Shown piece by piece: positions 62,749-64,000 of a DNA stretch of 64,000 nucleotides (position 1 is the stretch's first letter; each line of letters begins with the position of its first letter). Location of the stretch: NCBI GenBank assembly GCA_035284745.1, contig JAYKIL010000012.1, forward strand, positions 1-64,000, written 5' to 3'. Under the pieces are notes generated by a model. The model was not told where the DNA came from. It did not search any database and saw only the letters and a list, made by a program, of their open reading frames with translations. This stretch comes from JAYKJB01 sp035284745 [NCBI: Candidatus Sericytochromatia bacterium] (lineage in GTDB: Bacteria > Cyanobacteriota > Sericytochromatia > S15B-MN24). Position numbers and translations under genes: made by a program.

Positions 62749-64000
62749 CAATTCAACACCGTAATCACGATCCCCGTGATCAAAACGTTCACAAGGGCAA
62801 GTGGAAGCAACGAACGCCAACCAAGATTCATGACTTGGTCATAACGGAAGCGGGGTAAAGTCCAGCGCACCCAGACAAAAACCCAGCATAAAAAGAGAAC
62901 CTTTGCGATAAACACGTGAAACTGAAGAACGGCCGCAAATATCGGAGCAAACCACACAGGCAATGGCAAAATCGCAACGACGACAGCACCGGCCAGGAAG
63001 GTGACAGCCCCACCGAGCAACAATCCGGCAATGATGAGGCCTTCCAGATCACGCAAGTCCTTCCAACGGCCGGCCCCTTCCACAAAATTCACGAGCGCTA
63101 CGGCGGTCAGAACCAAGAACAATGTTCCAACAGCCGCAAAAGTCCAAAACGAGACCGGCGTGATATTGGCAACGATCGCTTCTGTGTTTAGAAAGGGTAC
63201 TTGCCACCCCCCCAGAAAGAGAGTCACAAACAGCGCAGACGAAACCACCATCGCGGCATACTCCGCCAAGAAGAACATTCCGAACTTCATCGAAGAGTAT
63301 TCCGTGTGATAACCAGCAACCAGTTCGGATTCCGACTCCGCCAAGTCGAACGGCACCCGGTTCGTTTCAGCAAAGGCACAGACAATAAAAATGATGGCGG
63401 CCAAGGGTTGGACGAAAATACCCCACACGTGTTCCCCCTGCCAACGCGCAATGTCAGGCAAACTCACAGTCCCATAGATCATGAGCGCCCCAATCACCGA
63501 GAGGCCCAAGGGAATTTCATAGCTCAACACGGCGGCAGACGCCCGCATCGCACCCAGCAAGGAATATTTGTTGTTGCTCGCCCATCCCGCGAAAATAATG
63601 CCGTACACCGTCAAAGAAACAATGGCGAAAAACCAAAGGATTCCAGGATCCACATTCAGGACCTGCCCCTTCACGACTGCCCATCCCTCCAGACCCACCT
63701 TCGAGAAATTAATCGTATCGAAGAAAGGGATAATCGTAATCGTCAAAAATGCGATAGCGACGACGATGACAGGAGCCGCTAAGTAATAGAAACGGTTGGC
63801 CCGATCGGGAATGACATCTTCTTTGAAGAACAGCTTGATGGCATCGGCAACCACGTGCAGCAAACCAGCCAAGCGCAACGGGCCAAGCGCCGCACGCTCT
63901 GGCCCCGGCCGATCCTGAATGTAAGCGGAGCCTTTGCGCTCTAACCAGACAAGCAAGGGCACCAATTGCAGAACCACACCAATAACCAACAGGTTCAGTC
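62748..64000 (-). CDS. nuoH: NADH-quinone oxidoreductase subunit H (partial, runs off the window)
   Basis: The quinone-chamber membrane subunit. The visible part has WLERKGSAYIQDRPGPERAALG near its start, AFAETNRVPFDLAESESELVAGYHTEYSSMKFGMFFLAEY (shown here as two parts: AFAETNRVPFDLAE and LVAGYHTEY), and LFLCWVFVWVRWTLPRFRYDQ. The frame stays open through the window end with LLVIGVVLQLVPLL, so only the first few residues are missing. nuoA-G, if present, lie to the right of the window. Confidence 0.96.
   Translation of the reverse strand, partial: LNLLVIGVVLQLVPLLVWLERKGSAYIQDRPGPERAALGPLRLAGLLHVVADAIKLFFKEDVIPDRANRFYYLAAPVIVVAIAFLTITIIPFFDTINFSKVGLEGWAVVKGQVLNVDPGILWFFAIVSLTVYGIIFAGWASNNKYSLLGAMRASAAVLSYEIPLGLSVIGALMIYGTVSLPDIARWQGEHVWGIFVQPLAAIIFIVCAFAETNRVPFDLAESESELVAGYHTEYSSMKFGMFFLAEYAAMVVSSALFVTLFLGGWQVPFLNTEAIVANITPVSFWTFAAVGTLFLVLTAVALVNFVEGAGRWKDLRDLEGLIIAGLLLGGAVTFLAGAVVVAILPLPVWFAPIFAAVLQFHVFIAKVLFLCWVFVWVRWTLPRFRYDQVMNLGWRSLLPLALVNVLITGIVITVLN

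Noticed and set aside
62748-64000. Truncated nuoH as a real broken gene
   Set aside because: The frame is open to the last base of the window and the missing part is only the N-terminal tip, so this is an edge effect.

Overview
The window is about 64 kb of gene-dense bacterial chromosome from a Gram-negative organism. Outer-envelope functions (MltA, AMIN-type amidase, predicted outer-membrane barrels, many lipoproteins) sit beside a proton-pumping complex I operon. I see no phage, IS element or CRISPR array. The octamer GCGATCGC (the cyanobacterial HIP1 sequence) occurs at nine places I could locate, several times more than a rough chance estimate. With TPR-Ser/Thr kinases and an RpaB/PhoB-like regulator, this hints at a deep, non-photosynthetic relative of Cyanobacteria (for example Sericytochromatia). 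That placement is an inference, not a proof.

Layout. 1-9.4 kb: recJ, a lipoprotein esterase, a small membrane protein, then a tight three-gene DNA-end-processing module made of a degenerate UvrD/AddB-like motor, an intact UvrD/AddA-like helicase and a free-standing RecB-type nuclease with a likely Fe-S cluster. 9.5-15.1 kb: Sel1 protein and MFS exporter (minus strand), a three-gene run of exported proteins, a small DMT transporter and a membrane protein with a 42-bp His-rich tandem repeat. 15.2-23.5 kb: a signalling region with a 1253-aa kinase-ATPase-TPR protein, a selenocysteine-containing peroxiredoxin coupled to a radical SAM gene, an orphan OmpR-type regulator and a kinase-TPR protein. 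23.6-26.5 kb: a DUF4178 / small exported / membrane / membrane-spermidine-synthase cluster. 26.5-36.6 kb: a very large propeller protein with MshEN-like domains, an ArsC/Spx-like protein, a peptide-binding lipoprotein, a tandem nitroreductase-like protein, MltA and a YiiX-like peptidase. 36.7-47.7 kb: subtilase lipoprotein, polytopic glycosyltransferase-like protein, cell-wall amidase, ClpE-like unfoldase with a clear promoter, a barrel protein, M48 protease and NhaC antiporter. 47.8-55.9 kb: thiamine-binding protein, malate dehydrogenase, glycosyltransferase, BCAM0308-like protein, several hypotheticals and a methyltransferase. 55.9-64 kb: tRNA-Thr(CGT) and the nuoHIJKLMN end of a complex I operon, running off the right edge in nuoH.

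The two most interesting items are the peroxiredoxin at 19087-19551, where an in-frame TGA replaces the peroxidatic cysteine codon and is followed by a plausible bacterial SECIS hairpin, and the split AddAB/AdnAB-like module at 4.3-9.4 kb. All family assignments come from motifs read by eye; no database search was run.
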